Part shown: in pieces, positions 1-6,577 of the stretch
Numbering within the stretch: position 1 is the stretch's first letter
How the letters are laid out: every line of letters begins with the position of its first letter
Origin: an uncultured Prevotella sp.
GTDB taxonomy: Bacteria; Bacteroidota; Bacteroidia; Bacteroidales; Bacteroidaceae
Length of the DNA stretch: 10,539 bases
Assembly (NCBI GenBank): GCA_947303825.1
Contig: CAMYZK010000055.1
Location: forward strand, 1 to 10,539
Direction: 5' to 3'
Program-made: the position numbers and the translations under genes
Notes under the pieces: generated by a model
The model's database searches: none
What the model was told of the DNA's origin: nothing
Seen by the model: only the letters and a program-made list of their open reading frames with translations

Positions 1-912
1 GGTGGTCTTGGTGCCGGCTGGGGCTGCGGGCTGCTCCTGACTGAGGAGGGTCATCACCTCTTGCATGGACTGCAGGCGGTCTTTGGGATGGGGCTGCATG
101 CAGCGGTTGATGATGTTCCACATCTTGTCGCTCACGTTGTCGGGCTGCTCGCCTATCACATCGCGCAGGTCGAAGGCGGCCTGCTGGGGGCTACGCCCCG
201 TAAGCAGATAGTAGAGTGTGGCACCAAGCGAGTAGACATCGACGGTGGGCGAGAAGGTCTTTACCGACCCCTGCTCAAGGGGTGAATAGCCCTGCGACTG
301 GTTGGTGAGGGTGGACTTGACCTCCTGACCGCCCTGACGGTAGACGGAGGAGAAGCCGAAGTCAATAAGCACTGCATTGCCCCGGGCATCGAGCATGATG
401 TTGTTGGGCTTCACATCGTAGTGGCACATGTTGTGCTGGTGCATGTATTCGAGGGCCTGTGCCACCTGGCTGATGTAGCGTGTGGCCACCGGCTCGCTCA
501 CGCCACCGGCGGCCTTGCTCTGGAGGGTGCCTCCGCTGAGGAAGCGCATCACGTAGTAGCACGTAGAGTTCTCGCCCTTGATGATGTCTACCACGTCTAC
601 GATATAAGGCGACTTCATGTTGGAGAGGTTGTAGGCCTCCTGTTCGAACTTGTGCAGATAGTGCTCGAACTCATACTGGTCGCGGTCGGGGTCGCGCACC
701 ACGACAGTCATACCGTCGGCAGCACGCTCGCACAGCTTGTCGAGGAAATATTCCTTGATGACCACGTCGACATCGACTTTCATCTCTCCCAGCTTGCCTT
801 CTACCACTGTGTTCATCTTTGCCAGATAGGTAATGCCGAAGCCTCCCTGTCCGAGTTTGCTGACAATGGTGTACTCTCCTTTCTTTAAGGTTGTTCCGTT
901 AAGTAGTTCCAT
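1..912 (-). CDS. Serine/threonine protein kinase (C-terminus outside window)
   Basis: Reading leftwards from ATG 912-910, the frame stays open for 304 codons to the window edge, so the protein is longer than seen here. It has a complete Hanks-type kinase domain: glycine loop GQGGFGITY at residues 21-29, ATP lysine K53 in VVIKEY, catalytic loop HYDVKPNN with D166 as base, DFG at 184-186, and SPLEQ in the place of the APE motif. The HRD arginine is replaced by tyrosine (Y165), so it is a non-RD kinase. After about residue 285 comes a Pro/Ala/Thr-rich linker, probably leading to a membrane segment or sensor not in view. The start is fixed by an in-frame stop at 930-928, which is the stop of the preceding Sel1 gene, 15 nt away. 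It is the last visible gene of the minus-strand operon. By family it should phosphorylate Ser/Thr; the two FHA proteins upstream are likely readers (inference). Confidence 0.92.
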   Translation of the reverse strand, partial: MELLNGTTLKKGEYTIVSKLGQGGFGITYLAKMNTVVEGKLGEMKVDVDVVIKEYFLDKLCERAADGMTVVVRDPDRDQYEFEHYLHKFEQEAYNLSNMKSPYIVDVVDIIKGENSTCYYVMRFLSGGTLQSKAAGGVSEPVATRYISQVAQALEYMHQHNMCHYDVKPNNIMLDARGNAVLIDFGFSSVYRQGGQEVKSTLTNQSQGYSPLEQGSVKTFSPTVDVYSLGATLYYLLTGRSPQQAAFDLRDVIGEQPDNVSDKMWNIINRCMQPHPKDRLQSMQEVMTLLSQEQPAAPAGTKTT

Positions 913-927
913 ATCTATATGTGTATT

Positions 928-1875
928 TTATTGTTGTTGCTTTATCACGTCAAGCATGTTGTTTATCTTCTCCTTCAGCTTTTCGTCGGTTATTCCCGGC
1001 AGACCCTCTTTTGCCACAGAGTCGATATAGTGTGCGTATGGCTGGTTGCCGGCCAGAAAGCTGCGCAGCTCTTTCTTGCGGGTGGCAAAGGTCTCGGCCA
1101 TGAGTATGAGCGCCTGTTCATAGTCTTGGGCTACGCCCTTGCCCTGTGCATAGCATTTTGCCAGCATCCAGCGCGCGCTGCTGCTGGTTGTTGCCTTCAG
1201 GAGATGGGCCACGCCAAGCGTATCGTCGGTCTGTACGCCGTCGCCAGTGAGGTAGATGCGTCCCAGCTGGTAGTGGGCGGCAGAGAAGCTGCTGTCGGCA
1301 GCCTGCATAAGGTATTGCATGCCTTTTTCCCTGTCCTGCGTGACGCCACGGCCCTGATAGAGTAGCAGGCCTGTATAGTAAAGGGCTCCCACCTCGCCGT
1401 TGTCGGCAGCCATGCGGAACCATCTTATTGCCTTGTCGGGGCGCTGTGAGTCCATGTAGTAGAGGGCTGCCCTATACTGACTGGGCACGTGGCCAAAGGT
1501 GGCTGCCATGGTGAGGTAGCTGTTGGAGAGGTCGGCATCGCGCTGCGTCCCTATGCCCTTGGCGTAGCACTCACTGAGCAGCAGGCTGCTGAGTATGCTC
1601 TTGTCGGCCCGGGCCAGGCTGTCGTTAAACAGAAGCACCCTGGTATAGCCCTTTGTCAGTGCATCCTTATAGAGCTGGACGGCCTTGGCAGAGTCGGCAG
1701 TAACGCCATGGCCCTTTTGGTAGCAGTAGGCAAGCGACAACATTGCCGCCGAGTCGCCAACATCGCTCTTTGCCTGCAGGCTGTCGGCGGTGCCAACGCC
1801 ACTACCGGAGACCTGAGACCTGCATGCTGCCGACAACAACAGCATGAACATTATCACGGGGCGCGGGATATGCAT
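928..1875 (-). CDS. Sel1-repeat (TPR-like) lipoprotein
   Basis: A 315-residue protein. A short hydrophobic leader ends in the lipobox SAAC with C18, so it is probably an exported lipoprotein. The rest is made of about six Sel1-type helical repeats (roughly residues 41-76, 97-131, 132-160, 161-196, 197-230 and 231-263), seen as A..L...Y..G.GV..D...A..L...A. The third repeat is shortened and lacks the G.GV turn. A charged helical tail follows (about 275-315, KLKEKINNMLDVIKQQQ). Sel1 arrays act as protein-protein adaptors and have no enzyme activity. It lies 6 nt after the FHA gene and 15 nt before the kinase gene, so it is almost certainly co-transcribed with both. A later start at M9 or M11 is possible, but M1 gives the better n-region (R5). 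The partner is unknown; a periplasmic scaffold for the module is inference. Confidence 0.87.
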   Translation of the reverse strand: MHIPRPVIMFMLLLSAACRSQVSGSGVGTADSLQAKSDVGDSAAMLSLAYCYQKGHGVTADSAKAVQLYKDALTKGYTRVLLFNDSLARADKSILSSLLLSECYAKGIGTQRDADLSNSYLTMAATFGHVPSQYRAALYYMDSQRPDKAIRWFRMAADNGEVGALYYTGLLLYQGRGVTQDREKGMQYLMQAADSSFSAAHYQLGRIYLTGDGVQTDDTLGVAHLLKATTSSSARWMLAKCYAQGKGVAQDYEQALILMAETFATRKKELRSFLAGNQPYAHYIDSVAKEGLPGITDEKLKEKINNMLDVIKQQQ

Positions 1876-1881
1876 ATAGGG

Positions 1882-2514
1882 TCAGCGTTTCTTTTCCTTA
1901 AACAACAATGTGGTCTGCCCGATGCTTATCGTATCGCCATATCGGAGGTAGATACTGTCGCCCTCGACGAGTTCCTCTTCGTCTAGGAAGACGGGGTTGG
2001 TGGTCTTCAGCAGTGTGAGCAGAAACTTATAGTTCTCTTTTATAGGGTCTTGAGTAACCTCGAGCTTCAGGCTTCGGCGGCTCACGGCATTGTCGGCAAT
2101 GCGTATGTCTGATGGGTCATCGGGGTCGTCACGGCCTATGATATAGGTGCGCGGCTCGAGGTCGATGGGCTTCTGTCCGGGCCACGACAGCTGTGCCGGT
2201 GAGCGGTTGGACGACATGGGGTCGTAATACCTTACGATGGAGGTCTTCTGCTGCTCGGGCTGTGAGGCTTGCGCTGCAGGCACAGGCTTCTGAGGCTTAG
2301 AGCTGTAGCAGATAAGGGTGTTGCACTTGGGGCATCTCACCTTCATAAGCTGCTCGCCTTCTGCCCTGGTGTTGAACCGCTCGGTACAGCATGGGCATTC
2401 TATTACGTATTCACGCCCGGGCTCAGCCCTTTCGGTAATGCGGTATACGCCCCTGTACTTGGCCGACTCTGTGGCGCGTCCCAGGAAAGCGGGGTTGTTA
2501 CGCGAGGTCGTCAT
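1882..2514 (-). CDS. FHA-domain protein with N-terminal zinc ribbon
   Basis: A 210-residue protein with no signal peptide or membrane segment, so probably cytoplasmic. Four cysteines in two knuckles (C40PCC43 and C61PKC64, 17 residues between) form a likely zinc ribbon. A Pro/Gln/Ala linker follows (about 72-92), then an FHA fold from about residue 118 to 206 with YIIGRDD (G127-R128), the strand VSRRSLKLEV, and N173 near the usual Asn position. FHA domains normally bind phosphothreonine using GR, SxxH and N. Here SxxH reads S145-R-R-S148, so the histidine is lost and binding may be altered. The ATG overlaps the last 17 nt of the upstream acidic gene, which suggests translational coupling. It is a plausible reader or partner for the kinase two genes downstream (inference). 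Confidence 0.88.
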   Translation of the reverse strand: MTTSRNNPAFLGRATESAKYRGVYRITERAEPGREYVIECPCCTERFNTRAEGEQLMKVRCPKCNTLICYSSKPQKPVPAAQASQPEQQKTSIVRYYDPMSSNRSPAQLSWPGQKPIDLEPRTYIIGRDDPDDPSDIRIADNAVSRRSLKLEVTQDPIKENYKFLLTLLKTTNPVFLDEEELVEGDSIYLRYGDTISIGQTTLLFKEKKR

Positions 2515-3430
2515 AGTCGTCGGTTATTTCTACGCCATCATCGGCAGGCACATCGTCTGTATCGTGGTAAGTGGCGGAATCGTCGGTATGGATGGTGGCG
2601 GCCAGGTCATCGTCTATTATATCGTCGCCAATGGCATCTTCGTTGATGTCGTCGTCGGTTATCACATCCTCGGCAACAAGCTCTTCGGAGATGATGTCGT
2701 CTTTAATGTCGTCTTCGTTGACGTAAGCTATCTCGTGCTCTTCAGGTGCCAGATAGGTATAGTCGCCCTCGGGGTCGTCAATACCGCTGCCGATAGTCTC
2801 TACGAGGTCGCTATGCGACAGCCCCGATGCCTTTGCAACATCGGCCAGCGCATCGTGGGAGTAGAACTTGCCATCGATGGTAAGCTCGATGGGGTTGCCG
2901 TTGAGGTCGTAGAAAGACTCGTAGATGTCGTCCTCGTCGATGTCGGCAAGCATGAACTTGTCGCCTGTCGGAAAATGGCCCACGGCCACCTCGTGCTCAT
3001 TGCCCTCGGTGTCGTAGTGAGTCATCATCTTGTCTATTTTTATGATGTCGGCCGCATCGACGTCGTCCTCGTCGATGTTCCATTGGCTCGCCTCTTTCTC
3101 GGTAGGCGTGAGTTCGTGGTCGGGCTTGTCTACATGTGGTTTTGCCGGGGTATGGCTATTGGAATTGTCGGCGGTGCGGTTGTTGGCGACATTGTTGTTG
3201 GTGGTGTTGTCGTCGGTGGTGGTGTTATCGTCATCAACAACGTTGTCAATGTCTTCAAGTTCTTCCTCATCGTCATCGATAGAGGTGTCGGGTGCCACGG
3301 GCCGCAGATGCGTATAGGCTCCTGCAGCGGCTCCCACCACGACGGTGGAGGCAGCGGTGATGACCAGCTTGGTGGTATCTATTCTACCGGTGTTGCCTTT
3401 CTCGTCTACTGGCAGTGTATCATTGTTCAT
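2498..3430 (-). CDS. Highly acidic single-pass membrane protein, unknown function
   Basis: A 310-residue protein of no family I recognise. Residues 1-20 are a short polar head, 22-40 are a small-residue membrane helix (LVITAASTVVVGAAAGAY), and almost all the rest is rich in Asp/Glu. Residues 50-100 are a low-complexity D/E/N/T linker. Residues 115-225 look partly ordered, with aromatic and glycine positions. The last 90 residues repeat short DD-I/V blocks (EDDIKDDII, EDVITDDDIN, EDAIGDDIIDDDL). None of these matches a canonical EF-hand loop, though cation binding is possible. With the N-terminus inside, the acidic body would be periplasmic (topology not proven). It is preceded by a 142-nt gap holding a 12-unit heptamer array and overlaps the next FHA gene by 17 nt, so it belongs to the operon. 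The acidic linker resembles that of the FGE-fold protein at the head of the operon. Confidence 0.82.
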   Translation of the reverse strand: MNNDTLPVDEKGNTGRIDTTKLVITAASTVVVGAAAGAYTHLRPVAPDTSIDDDEEELEDIDNVVDDDNTTTDDNTTNNNVANNRTADNSNSHTPAKPHVDKPDHELTPTEKEASQWNIDEDDVDAADIIKIDKMMTHYDTEGNEHEVAVGHFPTGDKFMLADIDEDDIYESFYDLNGNPIELTIDGKFYSHDALADVAKASGLSHSDLVETIGSGIDDPEGDYTYLAPEEHEIAYVNEDDIKDDIISEELVAEDVITDDDINEDAIGDDIIDDDLAATIHTDDSATYHDTDDVPADDGVEITDDYDDLA

Positions 3431-3480
3431 AGTCTTATGAGTTTATTAGTTCTTGAGTTTTGTTTACTCGGTAATCATAT

Positions 3481-3564
3481 CTTTCATCTATCATCTATCA
3501 TCTATCATCTTTCATCTATCATCTTTCATCTTTCATCTATCATCTATCATCTTTCATCTTTCAT
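3481..3564. repeat. Heptamer tandem array, 12 units of CTWTCAT
   Basis: Twelve uninterrupted 7-bp units alternate irregularly between CTATCAT and CTTTCAT, filling exactly 84 nt of the 142-nt gap between the caspase gene and the acidic gene. On the transcribed strand each unit reads ATGAWAG. There are no spacers, so it is not a CRISPR array, and there is no dyad symmetry. It resembles the heptameric short tandem repeats (STRR) known from cyanobacteria, and heptamer arrays that I recall between genes in Bacteroidales; the latter is memory, not checked. The function is unknown. Confidence 0.95.
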
Positions 3565-3572
3565 CTGTGAAC

Positions 3573-4304
3573 CTACCATCGTACAATGACCCTGGAGTGT
3601 TTCTTTGTCGGCCCAATGAGCTGCGGGTGTTGCTGTTTGCCCATTCCCTCTGCCCGTTTTGTCACATCGCTATGCACGTACTTGAACAGTTCGATGAGGG
3701 TAATGTCTTTGTCACGGTTGGCATCGGCAAGCCCTCTCAGCCCCTTCAGCAGTGCCTTTGAGAAGTATCCGTTGCCTATCCACAGGTTTTCCATTGCCGA
3801 CTCTTCTGCACGGCAGCTGATGCAGTAGACGGGTTTGCTGCCTTCCTTGATGTCGTAGGCAGAGATGGACTCAGCAGCGGAGCCCGACCTGCAGGCGTCA
3901 ATAAAGAAGAAGATGTTATCGGTAGCAGCGTTGGCAAGCATGGCGTTAAGGTCGTCGTATGTCAGTTTTTCCAAACCGTAGAGGTATATGCCTCCCGGAC
4001 CGCCATGCCCGGCAAAGGTGAAGATGATGTTGTCGCCGGGCTTTGCCAGCGAAGTGATGACCGAGAGGCGCTTTGTTATGCTGTCACGGCATGCGTACCT
4101 GCTGGTGAGCACCGACACAGTGGCCTTGCGTTCCTTGAACAGCCTTGCCAGCTCTTTGGTGTCTTTGGTGGCACTCTTCAAATTTGCGTCCTCATTGCCC
4201 GGCCCGTAGTTTGAAACTCCCACTGCCAGCACGTATGTCTTCTGTGCCCCCACAGTTGCCACCAAAAGGAATGATAGTATTGCTATTGTCAGAATTCGTT
4301 TCAT
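3573..4304 (-). CDS. Exported caspase-like peptidase (family C14)
   Basis: A 243-residue protein. Residues 1-20 form a Sec signal peptide (KR, then a hydrophobic core, ending VGA before QK), and the rest is a caspase p20-like fold. Strand YVLAVGVSNY (24-33) is followed by helix KDTKELARLF. The catalytic histidine is H100 in TFAGHGG and the catalytic cysteine is C138 in FFFIDACRSG, both in canonical surroundings, so the enzyme is probably active. Residues 194-205 (DANRDKDITLIE) match a 12-residue EF-hand-type calcium loop at positions 1, 3, 5 and 12, a feature found in other bacterial caspase homologues. There is no p10 or accessory domain; it is a compact single-domain protease. C14 enzymes cut after basic or acidic P1 residues depending on subfamily, and specificity cannot be told here. 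The gene sits between two heptamer arrays in the middle of the kinase/FHA operon. Action in the periplasm, with activation linked to the signalling genes, is inference. Confidence 0.92.
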   Translation of the reverse strand: MKRILTIAILSFLLVATVGAQKTYVLAVGVSNYGPGNEDANLKSATKDTKELARLFKERKATVSVLTSRYACRDSITKRLSVITSLAKPGDNIIFTFAGHGGPGGIYLYGLEKLTYDDLNAMLANAATDNIFFFIDACRSGSAAESISAYDIKEGSKPVYCISCRAEESAMENLWIGNGYFSKALLKGLRGLADANRDKDITLIELFKYVHSDVTKRAEGMGKQQHPQLIGPTKKHSRVIVRW

Positions 4305-4314
4305 GTAGGTTGTA

Positions 4315-4349
4315 AGTTAAGAGTGAAGAGTGAAGAGTTAAGAGTTAGG
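4315..4349. repeat. Heptamer tandem array, 5 units of AGTKARG
   Basis: Five contiguous 7-bp units (AGTTAAG, AGTGAAG, AGTGAAG, AGTTAAG, AGTTAGG) lie 10 nt upstream of the caspase ATG, in the 91-nt gap between the FHA gene and the caspase gene. The period matches the array on the other side of the caspase gene but the sequence is unrelated. On the transcribed strand the units read CTTAACT/CTTCACT and so form part of the caspase gene leader. Confidence 0.9.
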
Positions 4350-4353
4350 AGTT

Positions 4354-4379
4354 CTTTGCAGAGCAAAGCGGCGGAGCCG
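4354..4379. repeat. Twin perfect mini-hairpins beside the heptamer array
   Basis: Two perfect dyads touch end to end: CTTTGC-AGA-GCAAAG (4354-4368), then CGGC-GGA-GCCG (4369-4379), each with a 3-nt loop. They lie between the FHA stop (4398-4396) and the heptamer array upstream of the caspase start. No T-tract follows on either strand, so an intrinsic terminator is unlikely. The pair could be an RNA-stability element or part of a dispersed intergenic repeat. Confidence 0.65.
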
Positions 4380-4395
4380 AGCGAGGAGGTGAGAG

Positions 4396-5034
4396 TTACA
4401 TGGCACCGCAACGCGAGCACTGCATGTTGTGTATCTCGTCTTCAGAAAGAGGATTGGGGCGTGAGCACTCGGGATTGGGGCATCGGCAGTAGAGCTCCCT
4501 TATCTGCTCTATGCTCTTTTTCTTCTTTGCAAAGATTTCGGGTATGAGTCGTGCAAAGAGTCCCGACAGCACTCCCAGTGCTCCTATCTTAGGCCCCAGC
4601 AAGAGCATCATAATGGCGGTAATGACGACAGGCACTCCTATCTGCAGTATTTTTATATTGCGGTTGAGCGCATCGCGCATCTGCTTGTATTCATCAAACT
4701 TCTGCCTTATCCTGATGAAGTCGTCGGCAAAGGTTGCCGGACCGCAGGAAACCGAACTGGACAAGACCTGCCTGACGTAGAACTGGCAACCATGAGCCGA
4801 GTCTTCGCCCAGCACCACAAACGTGTCTTCCGACACGCGTTTCTGCTCTATCGCCCTCAGCAGACCTGTCTGTTCCTCTCTTACGAAGGTATAGTTCTCC
4901 TTGCTCAGGTTTTTTAGCGTCAGCTTGTCGCCGTCTATGTAGAGCTTGGCATGCTGTCGGCTTACTCTGGTGCGTTTGGCATCAATGACAAACGGCTGCC
5001 CGCCCTCACGTCCTATGATAATAGAAGTACTCAT
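4396..5034 (-). CDS. FHA-domain membrane protein with C-terminal zinc ribbon
   Basis: A 212-residue protein read from ATG 5034. A GTG two codons earlier (5040) would add MN and overlap the upstream Sel1 stop as GTGA; I prefer the ATG but either is possible. The FHA domain fills the N-terminal part (about residues 3-90) and keeps the phosphothreonine-binding signature: G8-R9, S25-R-Q-H28, and N42/N47 in NLSKEN. A helix follows, then two closely spaced hydrophobic segments (about 129-146 and 149-168) that form a likely membrane hairpin, leaving both ends in the cytoplasm. The tail carries a zinc-ribbon pattern (C183-x-C185-P-N-P-E-C190 and C206-S-R-C209-G). By family the FHA domain should dock phosphorylated Thr on a partner, most simply the kinase of this operon (inference). 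Translation is probably coupled to the Sel1 gene just upstream. It mirrors the second FHA protein, whose zinc ribbon is at the other end. Confidence 0.9.
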   Translation of the reverse strand: MSTSIIIGREGGQPFVIDAKRTRVSRQHAKLYIDGDKLTLKNLSKENYTFVREEQTGLLRAIEQKRVSEDTFVVLGEDSAHGCQFYVRQVLSSSVSCGPATFADDFIRIRQKFDEYKQMRDALNRNIKILQIGVPVVITAIMMLLLGPKIGALGVLSGLFARLIPEIFAKKKKSIEQIRELYCRCPNPECSRPNPLSEDEIHNMQCSRCGAM

Positions 5035-5036
5035 AT

Positions 5037-6521
5037 TCACTTAAGGGCATCCAAACGGTCCTTAGCATATTGGTTGCCTTGGTCGGCAGCTTTTTTGTAC
5101 CAATATTTAGCCTGACTGATGTCTTTGGCAACGCCTAGCCCCATCTCATACATGTGACCCAGGTTGCGCTGACCCATCACCTGTCCCTGGTCGGCAGCCT
5201 TGCGATAGAGGCGTGCGGCCTCGGCAACGTCTTTGACAACGCCACGGCCATGCTCATAGAGCACGCCGAGGTTGTTTTGTGCCCATGCCAAGCCCTTATC
5301 GGCAGCCTTGCGATAGTAGGTGGCGGCAGTGCTATAGTTCTGTGCCACTCCGTAGCCGTTTTCATAAAGCCATCCTAGGTTGGCGTTAGCACTTGAGTTC
5401 CCCTGATTGGCTGCCTTCTGATACCAGCTTAATGCCTTTGAATAGTCCTGTGCCACGCCATAACCTTTCTCATAGAGGTAGCCAAGGTTGTTCTGCCCCC
5501 AGGCATAGTTCTTGTCGGCAGCTTTCATATACCAGGAGTAGGCCTCATTGTAGTTCACATCGCATCCATAGCCGTACTGGTGCATGACGCCCAAGTCGTT
5601 CAACGCTTCAATATTTCCCTTGTCGGCAGCTATCTTATAGTACTTCAAAGCCTTGTCATAGTCTTTTGTCTTTCCGCCAGTACCTTTCTGGTAGTTATAG
5701 GCCAAAGAGCGTATCTCGGAGGGTGTCTTTCCTGCAATCTCTGTTTCGTCGACTTTCTTCAGTGCTTCCAGCCTTTCCTTGGCATAGCTGTTGCCCTGTG
5801 CAGCAGCCTTCTCATACCAGTAGATGGCCTGGGAGGTGCTTTTTGTCACTCCATAGCCGTATTCATACATACGACCCAGATTGCGCTGGCCATACTGGTA
5901 GCCGTTCTCGGCCGCCTTGCGATACCATTTCACGGCCTCATAGTTGTCTTTGGTCACTCCATTCCCGTTCTCGTACATCAGACCAAGGTTGTTGCAGCCG
6001 TAGCTGGAACCTTTCTCTGCCGATTTCCTGTACCACTTGACAGCCTCAGTATAGCTCTGGGGTACGCTCAGACCTTTCTCGTACATATATCCTAGGTTGC
6101 CCATGCCTTGACGGTCGCCGGCATTGGCTGCCTTGCGGAAATAATAAGTAGCCTGGCTGTAGTCTAGACTAACGCCGTTGCCATTGTAATACATCACTCC
6201 CAGGTCGTTGCATGCATCGACATTGCCTCTGTCCGCTGCTATCCTATAATACTTCACAGCCTTGGTGTAGTTGACACTCTTTCCGTTTTTGCCATATTGA
6301 TAGTCGTAGCCCAAATCGCGTATCTCACTAGGTGTCATGCCGTCAGACTCGTCGTAAGTCTTAGTATATGACTTGGAATTTGAATTGGGTTTTGGCTTGG
6401 GCTTTGGCTTGGGCTTTGACGTTGTTTTCGACGGTGGAGCCTGCACGTGGCCTATCTGTGCGATTGCCGCCATGGGCAACAGCATGACAGCAACTAGAAC
6501 AATGTAGAGAAGCTTCTTCAT
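5037..6521 (-). CDS. Exported Sel1-repeat protein with duplicated repeat block
   Basis: A 494-residue protein. Signal peptide about 1-21 (KK, hydrophobic core, AIA before Q), then a Lys-Pro linker (KPKPKPKPKP, about 36-45) and a Ser/Asn stretch. The body is eleven Sel1 repeats of about 36 residues (consensus Y..A..WY.KAA..G....Q.NLG.MYE.G.GV) in two blocks. Block 1 (about 63-255, five repeats) and block 2 (about 266-494, six repeats) both open with TPSEIR.L.Y.YQ.G and both close with YAK(E/D)RL(E/D)ALK, so an ancestral block was duplicated whole. There is no lipobox cysteine, so the protein is probably soluble in the periplasm or carried outward. Sel1 solenoids are binding scaffolds. The gene lies 56 nt after the FGE-fold gene and touches the FHA gene downstream. 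A role in linking periplasmic partners (FGE fold, caspase) is inference. Confidence 0.92.
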   Translation of the reverse strand: MKKLLYIVLVAVMLLPMAAIAQIGHVQAPPSKTTSKPKPKPKPKPNSNSKSYTKTYDESDGMTPSEIRDLGYDYQYGKNGKSVNYTKAVKYYRIAADRGNVDACNDLGVMYYNGNGVSLDYSQATYYFRKAANAGDRQGMGNLGYMYEKGLSVPQSYTEAVKWYRKSAEKGSSYGCNNLGLMYENGNGVTKDNYEAVKWYRKAAENGYQYGQRNLGRMYEYGYGVTKSTSQAIYWYEKAAAQGNSYAKERLEALKKVDETEIAGKTPSEIRSLAYNYQKGTGGKTKDYDKALKYYKIAADKGNIEALNDLGVMHQYGYGCDVNYNEAYSWYMKAADKNYAWGQNNLGYLYEKGYGVAQDYSKALSWYQKAANQGNSSANANLGWLYENGYGVAQNYSTAATYYRKAADKGLAWAQNNLGVLYEHGRGVVKDVAEAARLYRKAADQGQVMGQRNLGHMYEMGLGVAKDISQAKYWYKKAADQGNQYAKDRLDALK

Positions 6522-6577
6522 AATTTATGATTGTTTTTAGTTAATATGCTAAAATGACAGTTCCTGATTGTTAGACA

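Noticed and set aside
421..888. 155-codon plus-strand frame opposite the kinase
   Set aside because: The minus strand gives a complete kinase domain with all catalytic motifs; the plus frame has no recognisable features.
3481..3564. Possible CRISPR array
   Set aside because: Units are 7 bp and contiguous with no spacers, and no cas genes are present.
2318..3589. 423-codon open frame on the plus strand antisense to the acidic gene and running through the heptamer array
   Set aside because: It arises because GAC/GAT-rich codons read as Val/Ile-type codons on the other strand; no domain, no promoter, and the heptamer part is low complexity. The minus-strand gene fits the operon.
4354..4379. 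Possible intrinsic terminator before the caspase gene
   Set aside because: The stems are short (6 and 4 bp) and no T-tract follows on either strand.
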